The notes under the pieces: generated by a model
What the model was told of the DNA's origin: nothing
What the model saw: the letters and a program-made list of their open reading frames with translations, nothing else
Databases searched by the model: none
Shown: positions 17,449-25,105 of the stretch, piece after piece
Layout of the letters: every line of letters begins with the position of its first letter
Numbering within the stretch: position 1 is the stretch's first letter
From: Pseudomonas sp. TMP9
GTDB lineage: Bacteria; Pseudomonadota; Gammaproteobacteria; Pseudomonadales; Pseudomonadaceae
DNA: 64,000 nucleotides
NCBI RefSeq assembly: GCF_037943105.1
Contig: NZ_CP149803.1
Coordinates: forward strand, 2,460,001 to 2,524,000
Direction: 5' to 3'
Translations under genes and position numbers: made by a program

Positions 17449-18135
17449 ATGCGCAGCGAAAATGACAGCACGCCGATTCGAGTGATCTTGGTTGAGGACG
17501 ACGTAACCTTTCAGCAAGCACTGCGCCAGACCTTCATCACAGCAACCGATATGCAACTGGTGGCCGTGTTGAGCACGCGCGCTGAGGGCTTAAACATCCT
17601 CGAACATGCGCCGGCAGATGTTCTCTTAGTTGATCTAGGCCTGCCGGACGGCTCGGGCATCGATGTTATCCGTGCCGCACATGCCAAATGGCCCGAGTGC
17701 AATATCATGGTCAGCACCGCGTTTGGCGATGAGATGCACGTCATGCAATCGCTTGAGGCTGGGGCGGCGGGTTACCTGCTTAAAGACAGCAGTACCGCCA
17801 GCATTGCCACGGAAATCCGCAGCCTGCACCAAGGCGGCAGCCCGATAAGCCCCCTGATCGCCCGGCAGATATTGATGCGCTTTCGCCAGCCTGACGCGAC
17901 GCAGGCCTTGGCACCCAGCACAGCAAACGCGTCACGCGCGCGGTTGTCTGCCCGCGAACAACAAGTGCTGGAGTACATCACCAAAGGCTTTAATTCGGAT
18001 GAGATTGCCGGGCTGATGGGCGTCTCACGCCATACGGTGCTGACCTTTGTACGGCGAATTTACAAGAAGCTTGAAGTGAGCTCGAAAACAGAAGCCATCT
18101 ATGAAGCGCGCAGCCAAGGATTACTGGGTGCTTAA
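17449..18135 (+). CDS. NarL/FixJ-family response regulator, likely regulator of the Tad operon
   Basis: A 228-residue two-component response regulator. The receiver domain (residues 10-125) has the acidic pair EDD at 16-18, the phospho-acceptor Asp62 in LLVDLGLPDG and Lys in YLLKDSS. The LuxR-type HTH lies near residues 165-225 (LSAREQQVLEYITKGFNSDEIAGLMGVSRHTVLTFVRRIYKKLEV). It is divergent from flp with a 250-bp shared intergenic region and overlaps the histidine kinase gene by 35 bp. In P. aeruginosa the flp-tad genes are controlled by the neighbouring PprA-PprB pair, so a similar role is inferred here, but this is not a clear PprB orthologue. Confidence 0.88.
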   Translation: MRSENDSTPIRVILVEDDVTFQQALRQTFITATDMQLVAVLSTRAEGLNILEHAPADVLLVDLGLPDGSGIDVIRAAHAKWPECNIMVSTAFGDEMHVMQSLEAGAAGYLLKDSSTASIATEIRSLHQGGSPISPLIARQILMRFRQPDATQALAPSTANASRARLSAREQQVLEYITKGFNSDEIAGLMGVSRHTVLTFVRRIYKKLEVSSKTEAIYEARSQGLLGA

Positions 18136-20062
18136 GCAATGGCCGGGGATCTTATTCCTGACAACTGCACTGCTAACGCTATGTATTCCGGCAGTGGCCG
18201 CAACAGAATCAGCCTTACACATTACCCGCGCGCAACTATTAAACATCCCCGTCCAAGGCTTTAGCGCCCCACCCCAAGTAATTAACGAACAACTGCTGCC
18301 TGACAAATGGACGACCGTTGATCTACCACACGCCCTGACCCGGCAATTGATCCCCACCTCAGCCGAGCATGGGAACGCTACAAAACCGACAATAGAAACC
18401 TGGTATCGCCTGCAACTACCCGCTTCGACGTCAGCAACACAACAACAACTCTACATTCCCCGTTGGAAAACCGATGGCAACCTCGCCATCTACGCAGACG
18501 GCCAGCTGATTTATATGTCACACAGCGGTGTGTACTGGAATGGCTGGAATATCCCCCTTAGTATTTCATTAAACGCAACAGCCGATACTCCACGCCCACG
18601 CTCCATCCTCTTGCGCATCCAACGCCCAAGCGATTCGGGCGGTGGCATTTCATCGATATGGGTTCAAGAAAGCAGCGGTCTGAACTGGCGTTACCGAATA
18701 CGCTATTTGCTTCAGGTGCAACTGCCCTATACCAGCAGCGTGGTATTTTTAGCCGTCGGCTTATTCTCATTTTTTGTGTGGTTTAAATCGCGAAAAGAAT
18801 ACTCATACCTACTATTTTTCTTTATTTCAACTGCATCCTTTATTCGCACCCTGCACTATTATGTTGGCGAAACTGAACTACCCATACCGGAGTCCTGGTT
18901 CAGCTGGCTAACAATAAACGCTCTGTTCTGGATGGTACTGGTTACTCACTTCTTCCTACGCAGCCTTCACCATCGCCCGACCGGATGGCTGGGCGCGTTT
19001 GTCATTCTAGTTACGCTTTTGGCCGGTGTGCTAACGCTGCCAATGCTTTCCGGGGTACTGAATGCTTATGCCCTGTCGCCACTGATCTACTGCGCACTGA
19101 TTACTACAGGTTCTTTAGTGGCAGGGGTTGGTGCCTATCAGTCCTGGCAGGCACGCTGCAATGATGGTTTGCTGTTAAGCGGCTGGGCAATAGCAGGCAT
19201 GCTGCTGGGCTGCCATGACTGGCTACTGCAAAATAATTATTTAACTATTGAATCTATTTATCTTGGTCCTTATAGCAACATTGGCGCTTTTCTAATTGTA
19301 ATGCACATTATTTTTCGGCGTTTTATCAAGGCCAATGAGAATGTCAAAAAAATCAACGCCAGCTTGGCCTTTCGCCTGAACGAGCGCGAAGATGAGTTAA
19401 CGAAAAGCTATCAGCGTCTGCGCGCAATAGAGCATCGCCAGACACTCAGCAATGAACGCCAACGGCTCATGCAAGACATGCATGATGGTATGGGCTCATC
19501 GCTTATCATTGCATTGCTTGAGGCTGAGAAAGGTCATCTTGATGCATCTTCACTGACCGACGTCCTGAAAAACTGCATCGAAGACCTGAAACTAACCATC
19601 GATTCGATGGAGCCAGTAGAGGCCGACTTATTGCTATTAATGGCAACGTTAAGATTCCGCTTAACGCCCCGCTTGGAAAGCGCCGGAATACACTTGCGCT
19701 GGGATATTCAGAACGTGCCTGCACTTGACTGGCTTGACCCCCGCAATGCATTACATATCTTACGGATCCTACAAGAGACATTCTCCAACATTATAAAACA
19801 CACCAACGCCACAGAAATTCGCATTACCACATCCTATGACGCGACTCATGTCAGAGTCATTATCGTCGATAATGGCCAAGGATTTACGGAAGAGCATTCC
19901 GCATACTTTAGCGGCAAAGGCCTTAAGAACCAGCTACGCCGTGCTGCTTCAATAGGCGCTGAAGTTCTATGGCATTCTACTGCGGCCGGCGTCACTGTCA
20001 CATTAACGCTACCTATCGTCGCCACTGAGCGAAATAGCCATCCAAGCGAATGCGCGCAATAA
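18101..20062 (+). CDS. 7TM-DISM sensor histidine kinase, partner of the adjacent regulator
   Basis: A 653-residue membrane sensor kinase. A signal peptide (LFLTTALLTLCIPAVAA) precedes a roughly 180-residue periplasmic jelly-roll type domain (YRLQLPASTSATQQQLYIPRW, DGNLAIYADGQLIY). Seven hydrophobic helices follow from about residue 210 to 410, the 7TMR-DISM architecture, then a coiled coil (NEREDELTKSYQRLRAIEH), a HisKA_3 box with phospho-acceptor His461 in MQDMHDGMGSSL, and a HATPase with the N box ETFSNIIKHTNAT, G1 VDNGQGF and G2 GKGLKNQL. It overlaps the regulator gene by 35 bp, so the pair is translationally coupled. The ligand is unknown; DISM periplasmic domains often bind carbohydrate. 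Confidence 0.88.
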   Translation: MKRAAKDYWVLKQWPGILFLTTALLTLCIPAVAATESALHITRAQLLNIPVQGFSAPPQVINEQLLPDKWTTVDLPHALTRQLIPTSAEHGNATKPTIETWYRLQLPASTSATQQQLYIPRWKTDGNLAIYADGQLIYMSHSGVYWNGWNIPLSISLNATADTPRPRSILLRIQRPSDSGGGISSIWVQESSGLNWRYRIRYLLQVQLPYTSSVVFLAVGLFSFFVWFKSRKEYSYLLFFFISTASFIRTLHYYVGETELPIPESWFSWLTINALFWMVLVTHFFLRSLHHRPTGWLGAFVILVTLLAGVLTLPMLSGVLNAYALSPLIYCALITTGSLVAGVGAYQSWQARCNDGLLLSGWAIAGMLLGCHDWLLQNNYLTIESIYLGPYSNIGAFLIVMHIIFRRFIKANENVKKINASLAFRLNEREDELTKSYQRLRAIEHRQTLSNERQRLMQDMHDGMGSSLIIALLEAEKGHLDASSLTDVLKNCIEDLKLTIDSMEPVEADLLLLMATLRFRLTPRLESAGIHLRWDIQNVPALDWLDPRNALHILRILQETFSNIIKHTNATEIRITTSYDATHVRVIIVDNGQGFTEEHSAYFSGKGLKNQLRRAASIGAEVLWHSTAAGVTVTLTLPIVATERNSHPSECAQ

Positions 20063-20097
20063 AACATAAGCCCACTAAATAGCATTGAGACACAGGC

Positions 20098-20121
20098 ATA
20101 AAAAAGGCGACCGAAGTCGCC
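20098..20121 (-). terminator. Terminator of the truncated ccoM copy
   Basis: On the minus strand GGCGAC-TTCG-GTCGCC is followed by TTTTTTATG, an intrinsic terminator. It is the left-repeat counterpart of the ccoM terminator at 24902-24925. It may also stop transcripts arriving from the buf island towards the kinase gene. Confidence 0.75.
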
Positions 20122-20160
20122 AGAATTGCCTTGCTTGCTCATGCTCTAGCGGGTTTAGTT

Positions 20161-20259
20161 CTACTTACGCTTGTGCGAATCCTGCCAGATGAAATAACTG
20201 AAGCCGACGAAAAAGGCGACCATAAGGCCAATGGTGCCGATACCGGCGAGCACTACGAC
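20161..20259 (-). pseudogene. ccoM: Truncated ccoM copy (codon 5 to stop)
   Basis: On the minus strand the codons after the breakpoint encode VVVLAGIGTIGLMVAFFV, then GFSYFIWQDSHKRK and a stop, nearly identical to intact ccoM at 24959-25075 but ending two residues earlier. Homology stops at codon 5; upstream there is no start codon with a ribosome-binding site and no ANR box. It is probably untranslated and marks one edge of the island. Confidence 0.8.
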
Positions 20260-20840
20260 TGAATCGCCCCTAGTTTCGTAGACCTACTAAAATAGGAATA
20301 TCGACACCATGGCAACTAAAATATTCACACAAACTTAAGAACAGTTCGACACCTACCTTCCAGCCCATAAGAACATCATATCTGCTGTTGGGTTTGTAAA
20401 CCTTCACACTGGCGAGACAATTAAACTACGTGCAGAAAAAATTGTTTGATTCTACATTTTTGATCGCTAAAAAATTTCAAAGACAAAGAATAACTATATT
20501 TCGACAATCAAACTGACATTACCCAAGCTTGTGGTGTTAGTGACCGTACAGTTTTACGACTCATCAGTAGATTGGATGTCTGCGGGTATCTACAGATAAA
20601 TCAAACCCGTACCGGCGGTCATAAATCGAATAGTTATGTATTGTTATCTGAGCTTGTATTAGTGCAGCCAGAGCGTGCTAAAAACAACGCAACAGTGAAA
20701 GCGGCCCTACCACCTGTAACCCACTCAGCTCGAGCAGTATCCTGTACTTTTTCCTGCGGGATCGTTACGCGGAACCGATGTCAGTGCCGCGTGCATCATA
20801 GATCGCGCCCAAGGTTGAGGGCACACAGTCCACGCACTTG
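20260..20840 (+). pseudogene. Decayed AT-rich segment with a winged-helix gene remnant
   Basis: No intact gene is seen in this 580-base stretch. It is markedly more AT-rich than its surroundings. From 20494 to about 20700 the plus strand translates as a helix-turn-helix piece (DITQACGVSDRTVLRLISRL, then CGYLQINQTRTGGHKSNSYV), similar to winged-helix domains of plasmid or phage replication and regulatory proteins. An in-frame stop (20491-20493) lies just before it, and ATG-led codons at 20311 onward (MATKIFTQT, stop) look like another broken piece. These are probably the decayed remains of the mobile element that brought in the island. Confidence 0.55.
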
Positions 20841-20866
20841 AACGCCAGCTCAAACTGGCGTTTTTC
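20841..20866 (+). terminator. Intrinsic terminator near the end of doxX
   Basis: AACGCCAG-CTCAAA-CTGGCGTT followed by TTT on the plus strand. It lies 22 bp beyond the doxX stop. The T-run favours plus-strand termination, although the 8-bp stem could also end the convergent buf operon transcript. Confidence 0.6.
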
Positions 20867-20887
20867 ATGGCCCTATTAAGTGAGGGA

Positions 20888-21361
20888 TTATCGGATGCCC
20901 AGTCGTCGATCCAGCGAAAATGCTCCTGCTCCACGCGCGACGATAAGCAGGAGCAGGCCCGCCCAAGCGAGGTGAGTCGGCCAGGCATCGGGGTAAACAA
21001 AGACCTCGATGACAAAGGTCATACCCAGCAGCGCCAACGCCGATAAACGGGTAAATAGACCTAGCACCAGAAGTACAGGAAACACGTGCTCGCTGTAGGT
21101 GGCAAGGTGCGCAGCCAGTTCTGGAGAGATCAAAGGCAATGCGTATTCCGTACGGAACAGCTCATAGGTACTCGGCGTAATCGTCAGAAATTCACTGACC
21201 TTGGTGCGCCCGGACATAAAGAAAATGGCGGCGATGGCGATACGAGCCACCAGCGCTAAGAACGAATCGCTGATCAGTGAGTCCAGTCGGCTTGCAACGC
21301 GATTCCAGATTCTACTCAGGGCGTTGTCGGCGGTGGATGAGCGGTTTCGGATAACGTTCAT
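20888..21361 (-). CDS. DoxX family membrane protein of the bufferin operon
   Basis: A 157-residue DoxX-like protein with four hydrophobic helices ([72 protein letters not shown]). The [11 protein letters not shown] stretch and the GAFSLDRRL ending are typical of DoxX proteins encoded with DUF692/DUF2063 genes. It is the last gene of the bufA-bufB-bufC-doxX series, 34 bp after bufC. I chose the ATG at 21361, preceded by GGAG. Its role in bufferin systems is unclear; a redox or quinone-linked function in the membrane is often assumed for DoxX proteins. Confidence 0.85.
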   Translation of the reverse strand: MNVIRNRSSTADNALSRIWNRVASRLDSLISDSFLALVARIAIAAIFFMSGRTKVSEFLTITPSTYELFRTEYALPLISPELAAHLATYSEHVFPVLLVLGLFTRLSALALLGMTFVIEVFVYPDAWPTHLAWAGLLLLIVARGAGAFSLDRRLGIR

Positions 21362-21395
21362 GGTGTGCTCCATTAGTGACGTAAGTAACACGTTT

Positions 21396-22160
21396 TCAGG
21401 AAGGTCGACCTGGGTTCGCAACGCAGAACGCGTCAGCACTCACCAAGCGGATGATGAGATTTTCCAGATCCAGGGTTGGCTCGACTGCAATGGCATGGTC
21501 TGCTGCCAGTTCGAGGGGCAGATGTACCGCGCAAGCGTCGAGAAAGGCACAGTCGGCAGCACTGGCGGCATGCCAGTGCACCCCACCGGCCTTTCTAGTC
21601 AGCAGCGCGCCTTCGCCCTGCCAGTTGAGTTCGTCAGGCATTGGCAGCTGTTCACGATTGACGCGCCAGATCGTGTAGGCCGGACAGTCTGGCAACCAAA
21701 CCCAGCGGCATGCGGCCCGCGGTGTAAGCCGGCTACTGGCAAGCTCCGTCGGGGACAGGTGCGCTAGGGCGCTCATCTCAAAGCCTGGCTCATCAGCCGC
21801 GCAATGCACCTGTGTCCAGAGCCGATCCAGGCGGGCGACGTCGCCCAAGTAGGGCATTTCTCTGGCATGCTCAAAACTGTCGAGAAAACCGGGAAAGTCG
21901 GCGCCATAGTGCAGCAAACGTGCATCAGTTGGCGGCGAGCGCCGCGCGTGGATTGCGGCCGCGGCCAGCAGCCAGTCGGTGCCCACCAAGCGCTCTATGG
22001 TCGGAAAATTGGCGAGCAACGCATCGGTTGCACCTTTGAGTACCGTATTGCGATAAACCGCAAAACCGGGTTGTTGGGTAAGCATCGTCATTTCGAGTGA
22101 CTCGGCGCCGTATAGCGCATCGACGAATGCATCCTGAAACTGGTCGAGTGATGGCGTCAT
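21396..22160 (-). CDS. bufC: BufC/HvfC-type DUF2063 partner of the MNIO enzyme
   Basis: A 254-residue DUF2063 protein, the usual partner of DUF692 (MNIO) enzymes that helps recognise the precursor peptide. The N-terminal domain (residues 5-100: [53 protein letters not shown]) is the conserved part; the C-terminal half ([20 protein letters not shown]) is more variable. Its start overlaps the bufB stop by 4 bp, a tight coupling seen in these operons. The neighbouring DUF2282 gene identifies the type of pathway as bufferin rather than methanobactin. Confidence 0.9.
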   Translation of the reverse strand: MTPSLDQFQDAFVDALYGAESLEMTMLTQQPGFAVYRNTVLKGATDALLANFPTIERLVGTDWLLAAAAIHARRSPPTDARLLHYGADFPGFLDSFEHAREMPYLGDVARLDRLWTQVHCAADEPGFEMSALAHLSPTELASSRLTPRAACRWVWLPDCPAYTIWRVNREQLPMPDELNWQGEGALLTRKAGGVHWHAASAADCAFLDACAVHLPLELAADHAIAVEPTLDLENLIIRLVSADAFCVANPGRPS

Positions 22161-23011
22161 ATCGCAACCCCCAATTGCGGGTTCTGCCCACGTTTCAACA
22201 GCATCTGCGCCCTGTCGCGCTCTGCGAGTAAAATATCGAAATCCGGTATATGGTCGTCACGCTCAATCAATGTCGGACGCATACCGATCCGTTCGATTAA
22301 ACGTTGATACAAAGACCAGACATCTTGAGCGATAGGCGCGTCGTGAGTATCAATAAGTAACGATGAATCGCCAGGATCATTGGCGTGTCCAGCCAGATGA
22401 ATCTCCATTATTGCCACGGCTGGAAAAGCGTCCAAGTAGGTTGCCGCATCGAAACCCAAGTTATGGGCACTGATGTGCACATTATTGACATCTAGCAGTA
22501 AGCCGCAGCCAGTCCTCTCACTCAACTCGGTCAGAAAATCGAGCTCGTTGTAGTCATGGCCATCCAATTGCAAATAGTGGGTTGGGTTTTCAATCGCGAT
22601 ACGCCGTCCAAGGACATCTTGTGTGCGTTGGATATTGCTTGCGATACGCCGCAATGCCTCGCCTGTTCGGGGAAAGGGCAACAGGTCGGGATGATACTGC
22701 CCGCGCCAGGCTGACCAAGCCAAGTGCTCGGAAATCAATACGGGTTGAACGTGATCCGCGAGCTTTTTCAGGCGCTTCAAGTGCTCTGCATCCGGCGGAC
22801 AATCGGCCGCCAGCGAGAGTGATACACCGTGCAGCGACAGAGGGTGTCGACTGCCAATTGCCTCCAGCCACGCCAAACGGGGGCCACCACCAACCATGTA
22901 ATTTTCCGGATGAACTTCGAACCAGAGACCCTCAACCGCGCAGTCGAGGGCGTCCTCATAGTGGTTCGGTTTGAGGCTGAGTCCGGCCCCGATCTGGGAT
23001 AAATTCTTCAT
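22157..23011 (-). CDS. bufB: MNIO (DUF692) enzyme BufB that modifies the bufferin precursor
   Basis: A 284-residue multinuclear non-heme iron oxygenase of the DUF692 family. MNIO enzymes oxidise cysteines of ribosomal precursor peptides; in characterised bufferins they form thiooxazoles that bind copper. The expected ligand motifs are present in order: EVHPENYM, HGVSLSLA, LISEHLAWS, AIENPTHYL, LLLDVNNVHISAHN, EIHLAGHA, LIDTHDAPI and LIERDDHIPDF. The ATG at 23011 begins the conserved MKNLSQIGAGLSLKP; the frame continues upstream into the precursor gene without family similarity. It lies 28 bp after the precursor gene. Confidence 0.93.
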   Translation of the reverse strand: MKNLSQIGAGLSLKPNHYEDALDCAVEGLWFEVHPENYMVGGGPRLAWLEAIGSRHPLSLHGVSLSLAADCPPDAEHLKRLKKLADHVQPVLISEHLAWSAWRGQYHPDLLPFPRTGEALRRIASNIQRTQDVLGRRIAIENPTHYLQLDGHDYNELDFLTELSERTGCGLLLDVNNVHISAHNLGFDAATYLDAFPAVAIMEIHLAGHANDPGDSSLLIDTHDAPIAQDVWSLYQRLIERIGMRPTLIERDDHIPDFDILLAERDRAQMLLKRGQNPQLGVAI

Positions 23012-23039
23012 GGTTAGCGTGTGCCCCGAGGTGTGGAGA

Positions 23040-23312
23040 TTACTTGGGTGCGAGCGTACCCATGCCGTTTGGGGTCTTGATGCTGGTGCACGTACCCGCT
23101 GGAACATATTCCCAAGCGTTAGGCTGGTAGTCCATTTTGGAGGTGCCTGCACAGGAGGTCCCGGCGCCAGCCTTGCAATCGTTTTTACCGGCCATGGAAA
23201 CGCCGTAACATTTTTCCATTGCACCTGCTGCGGCCGGGGTCTCTGCGGCGATAGCACCGGCGGTGAAGGAAGAGAAAGCAACGGCGATGGCGGCAAGTTT
23301 CAGACTGTTCAT
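23040..23312 (-). CDS. bufA: Bufferin precursor BufA1 (DUF2282)
   Basis: A 90-residue DUF2282 peptide. The signal peptide ([23 protein letters not shown]) is followed by a core with four cysteines: [34 protein letters not shown] and [14 protein letters not shown]. In Caulobacter the corresponding BufA1 peptide is modified on core cysteines by BufB-BufC and exported to the periplasm, where it chelates copper. The start at 23312 has CGGAG upstream. It is the first gene of its operon and has a SigF-type promoter 78 bp upstream. Whether this product binds copper or another metal cannot be told from sequence. Confidence 0.9.
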   Translation of the reverse strand: MNSLKLAAIAVAFSSFTAGAIAAETPAAAGAMEKCYGVSMAGKNDCKAGAGTSCAGTSKMDYQPNAWEYVPAGTCTSIKTPNGMGTLAPK

Positions 23313-23389
23313 GGTTATTTCTCCGGGAGAATAATGATGGCTCGTCGCATCAGTGCAGGAGTGCGCTGTGCTTGAGGTCCGAAAGGTAG

Positions 23390-23415
23390 TTCGCTGATTT
23401 TTCCTATTCGGTTAC
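23390..23415 (-). promoter_or_regulatory. SigF-type promoter of the buf operon
   Basis: On the minus strand GTAACC (-35), 16 bases, then CGAACTAC (-10 region). The layout matches the SigF promoters described for Caulobacter (GTAACC-N16-CGAA) and is repeated, including the CTAC extension, in front of the sigma gene. The predicted transcript start would be near 23384, leaving a leader of about 70 bases before bufA. Confidence 0.8.
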
Positions 23416-23556
23416 AGCAATCGCAAAATATTTTTCAGAGTCGCAAAATAAATCTGCTGGTTGCCTTATGCCCTTGAACGCAATCATGCTCCGCTGCCCG
23501 TAATTAGCGCTGGCGTCATCATCCAGGCGTAGCTACGAAATATTTTTACCCTTCGT

Positions 23557-23582
23557 GTAACCAAGGCAGACGATGGAACGAA
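23557..23582 (+). promoter_or_regulatory. SigF-type promoter of the sigF-nrsF operon
   Basis: GTAACC at 23557-23562, 16 bases, then CGAA at 23579-23582 followed by CTAC, the same elements and spacing as the divergent buf promoter. It indicates autoregulation. The -10 element lies inside the codons that follow the ATG at 23573, so transcripts from here cannot include that start codon. Confidence 0.7.
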
Positions 23583-24145
23583 CTACTCCTAACGACGCGT
23601 TGCGAAGCCGAGAAATACATCTTCAGGCCCTGTTTCTCGCATGCCTGGACGGTGACGAACGGGCTTATCGCGTATTCCTATCGGAGTTAAGCGGCCATAT
23701 ACGCAGTTTTTTGCGGGCGAGACTTCAACGACAACCCGATGAAGTCGAGGATTTGTTGCAGGAGGTCTTGCTAGCCGTTCACAACAGTCGCCATACGTAC
23801 CGGGTGGATCAGCCACTTACGGCATGGATTTTTGCCATCACCCGCTACAAGCTCACGGATTTTTTTCGAGGCAGGTCACGCCATGAGGTCTTCAACGATT
23901 CTCTTGACGATGCGGCTGAGATGTTTGCCCTGCCCTATCTTGAACCTGCACAGGCCAGCCGCGACCTGCACAAGCTACTCGAGCAATTACCTGAGCATCA
24001 GCGCCTGCCCATCGTGCATGTGAAGCTTGAAGGACTGTCCGTGACTGAAACCGCGCAGATGACGGGATTATCGGAATCAGCCGTAAAAATAGGCGTACAT
24101 CGTGGGCTTAAAGCGCTGGCGCAGAGGATTAGAGGTACAAGATGA
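23573..24145 (+). CDS. sigF: ECF sigma factor of the SigF/NrsF type
   Basis: A 190-residue ECF sigma factor. Region 2 (residues 20-95: LFLACLDGDERAYRVFLSEL, DEVEDLLQEVLLAVHN, PLTAWIFAITRYKLTDFFR) and region 4 (residues 125-180: LEQLPEHQRLPIVHVKLEG, SVTETAQMTGLSESAVKIGVHRG) are both complete. The next gene encodes a DUF1109/NrsF anti-sigma factor and the divergent operon is a bufferin cluster, as for Caulobacter SigF. The ATG at 23573 gives the longest frame, but the SigF-type promoter overlapping it suggests that autoregulated mRNA uses a later start, such as TTG at 23600. The first nine residues are therefore uncertain. Confidence 0.9.
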   Translation: MERTTPNDALRSREIHLQALFLACLDGDERAYRVFLSELSGHIRSFLRARLQRQPDEVEDLLQEVLLAVHNSRHTYRVDQPLTAWIFAITRYKLTDFFRGRSRHEVFNDSLDDAAEMFALPYLEPAQASRDLHKLLEQLPEHQRLPIVHVKLEGLSVTETAQMTGLSESAVKIGVHRGLKALAQRIRGTR

Positions 24146-24783
24146 AGACTGATGATTTTATTAGCATGCTTGCGTCTGGGGTCACCCAGATCGACCGGCA
24201 TGCGCTCGCTAAGCGCTTCGGCGTCGTGGTGTTAGTCGGCTTGCTGACCGCCACCTTGCTGGTAATGACGATACTGGGCGTTCGTCCCGATCTGGCTCAG
24301 GTGGCGGTAACACCGATCTTCTGGGCGAAAATCGCCTTGCCATTGAGTCTGATGATCGGGGCGCTGAGCGTAGTTATGCGGCTGGCAAGACCTGGAATAA
24401 CGCCGGGCTCCGGAAAACTCCTGATTGTCGCAGCGGTCGCCGCGGTGTGGGCCGGCGCCTTCTATGTCCTCATGGCAGCAGCACCCGATGTGCGCCTCGC
24501 GATGATCCTCGGCAAGACGTGGCAGGTGTGCGCCCTGAACATTATCTTGCTTTCGATTCCAGGATTCATTGGTGTTTTCTGGGCGCTAAGCGGGCTGGCA
24601 CCCACGCGCCTCAGGCTGGCAGGTGCCTGCGGCGGATTGCTGGCCGGTGCGATGGCTACCCTTGCCTATTGTCTGCATTGCCCTGAGATGGAGGTTCCAT
24701 TTTGGGGCACCTGGTACTTGCTGGGCATGTTGGTACCGACCCTTATGGGCGCGCTACTCGGGCCGCGCTGGCTTCGCTGGTAG
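24142..24783 (+). CDS. nrsF: NrsF-type (DUF1109) membrane anti-sigma factor
   Basis: A 213-residue integral membrane protein with six hydrophobic helices, the DUF1109 topology. The cytoplasmic N terminus (MKTDDFISMLASGVTQID) is the expected sigma-binding segment. Cysteines are present at WQVCALN, AGACGG and the AYCLHCPE pair; in Caulobacter NrsF conserved cysteines are needed to sense metals and release SigF. The gene overlaps sigF by 4 bp. The YCLHCPE motif between helices faces the periplasm in this family and is the likely metal-sensing site. Confidence 0.9.
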   Translation: MKTDDFISMLASGVTQIDRHALAKRFGVVVLVGLLTATLLVMTILGVRPDLAQVAVTPIFWAKIALPLSLMIGALSVVMRLARPGITPGSGKLLIVAAVAAVWAGAFYVLMAAAPDVRLAMILGKTWQVCALNIILLSIPGFIGVFWALSGLAPTRLRLAGACGGLLAGAMATLAYCLHCPEMEVPFWGTWYLLGMLVPTLMGALLGPRWLRW

Positions 24784-24896
24784 CGAACTGATAATCGATA
24801 GTCCTGCAGTGGACGCGCCACTGCAGCAGCGTTTCCAGCCGCGCAACGTATGTTGACCGAGTGCTTAGGCTTATGCAGCTTAATAGGTACAAATTT

Positions 24897-25063
24897 CAGG
24901 CATAAAAAAGGCGACCGAAGTCGCCCAAATTGCCTTGCTTGCTCATGCTCTAACGGGTTTAGCTCTGCTTACGCTTGTGCGAATCCTGCCAGATGAAATA
25001 ACTGAAGCCGACGAAGAAGGCGACCATAAGACCAACGGTGCCGATACCGGCGAGTACTACGAC
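24897..25063. repeat. Right copy of the 167-bp direct repeat
   Basis: Matches 20093-20259 without gaps and with about nine differences. It covers the 3' part of ccoM from codon 5, its stop codon and its terminator. Several differences are synonymous third-position changes, so both copies were once under coding selection. Confidence 0.9.
24902..24925 (-). terminator. Terminator of ccoM
   Basis: Minus-strand GGCGAC-TTCG-GTCGCC with a TTTTTT tail, 34 bp after the ccoM stop codon. The UUCG tetraloop makes this a strong intrinsic terminator. It also separates ccoM from the convergent sigF-nrsF genes. Confidence 0.85.
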
Positions 25064-25075
25064 ATCGATAAACAT
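24959..25075 (-). CDS. ccoM: CcoM, small subunit of cbb3 cytochrome oxidase
   Basis: A 38-residue single-helix protein. The sequence opens MFIDVVVLAGIGTVGLMVAF, continues with a hydrophobic helix and ends in a positively charged tail (WQDSHKRKQS). This matches CcoM, a single-helix subunit of about 36 residues found with the cbb3-1 oxidase of Pseudomonas stutzeri, which stabilises the complex. The ribosome-binding site GGAGG lies seven bases before the ATG. It stands alone, with its own ANR-dependent promoter and terminator, so it is induced at low oxygen with the oxidase. The gene forms the right edge of the repeat-bounded island. Confidence 0.82.
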   Translation of the reverse strand: MFIDVVVLAGIGTVGLMVAFFVGFSYFIWQDSHKRKQS

Positions 25076-25105
25076 GGTTGCCTCCTGCGTGAAGCCTGTG
25101 TGGGT

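Larger units (their letters stand above)
20093..25063. mobile_element. Accessory island between two 167-bp direct repeats in ccoM
   Basis: The segments 20093-20259 and 24897-25063 align without gaps with about nine mismatches in 167 bases. The right copy is inside the intact ccoM gene; the left copy is the 3' part of ccoM (codon 5 to past the terminator) joined to unrelated DNA. This is the pattern expected when an element inserts into ccoM and supplies its own replacement 3' end. Between the repeats lie a decayed AT-rich segment, the bufferin operon and sigF-nrsF. No integrase is visible, so the element would be a relic or would have moved by recombination. The alternative is a segmental duplication. 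Confidence 0.5.

Noticed and set aside
20715..20745. Another GTAACC with 16-base spacing upstream of TATC
   Set aside because: The -10 part does not match CGAA and no gene follows on that strand.
22157..23296. DUF692 protein extended to 379 residues
   Set aside because: The first 95 codons run antisense-free through the bufA gene in another frame and have no family similarity; the conserved protein begins at 23011.
23424..23450. Two TCGCAAAATA direct repeats upstream of the buf promoter
   Set aside because: They could be an operator, but two short AT-rich copies are too weak to claim a site.
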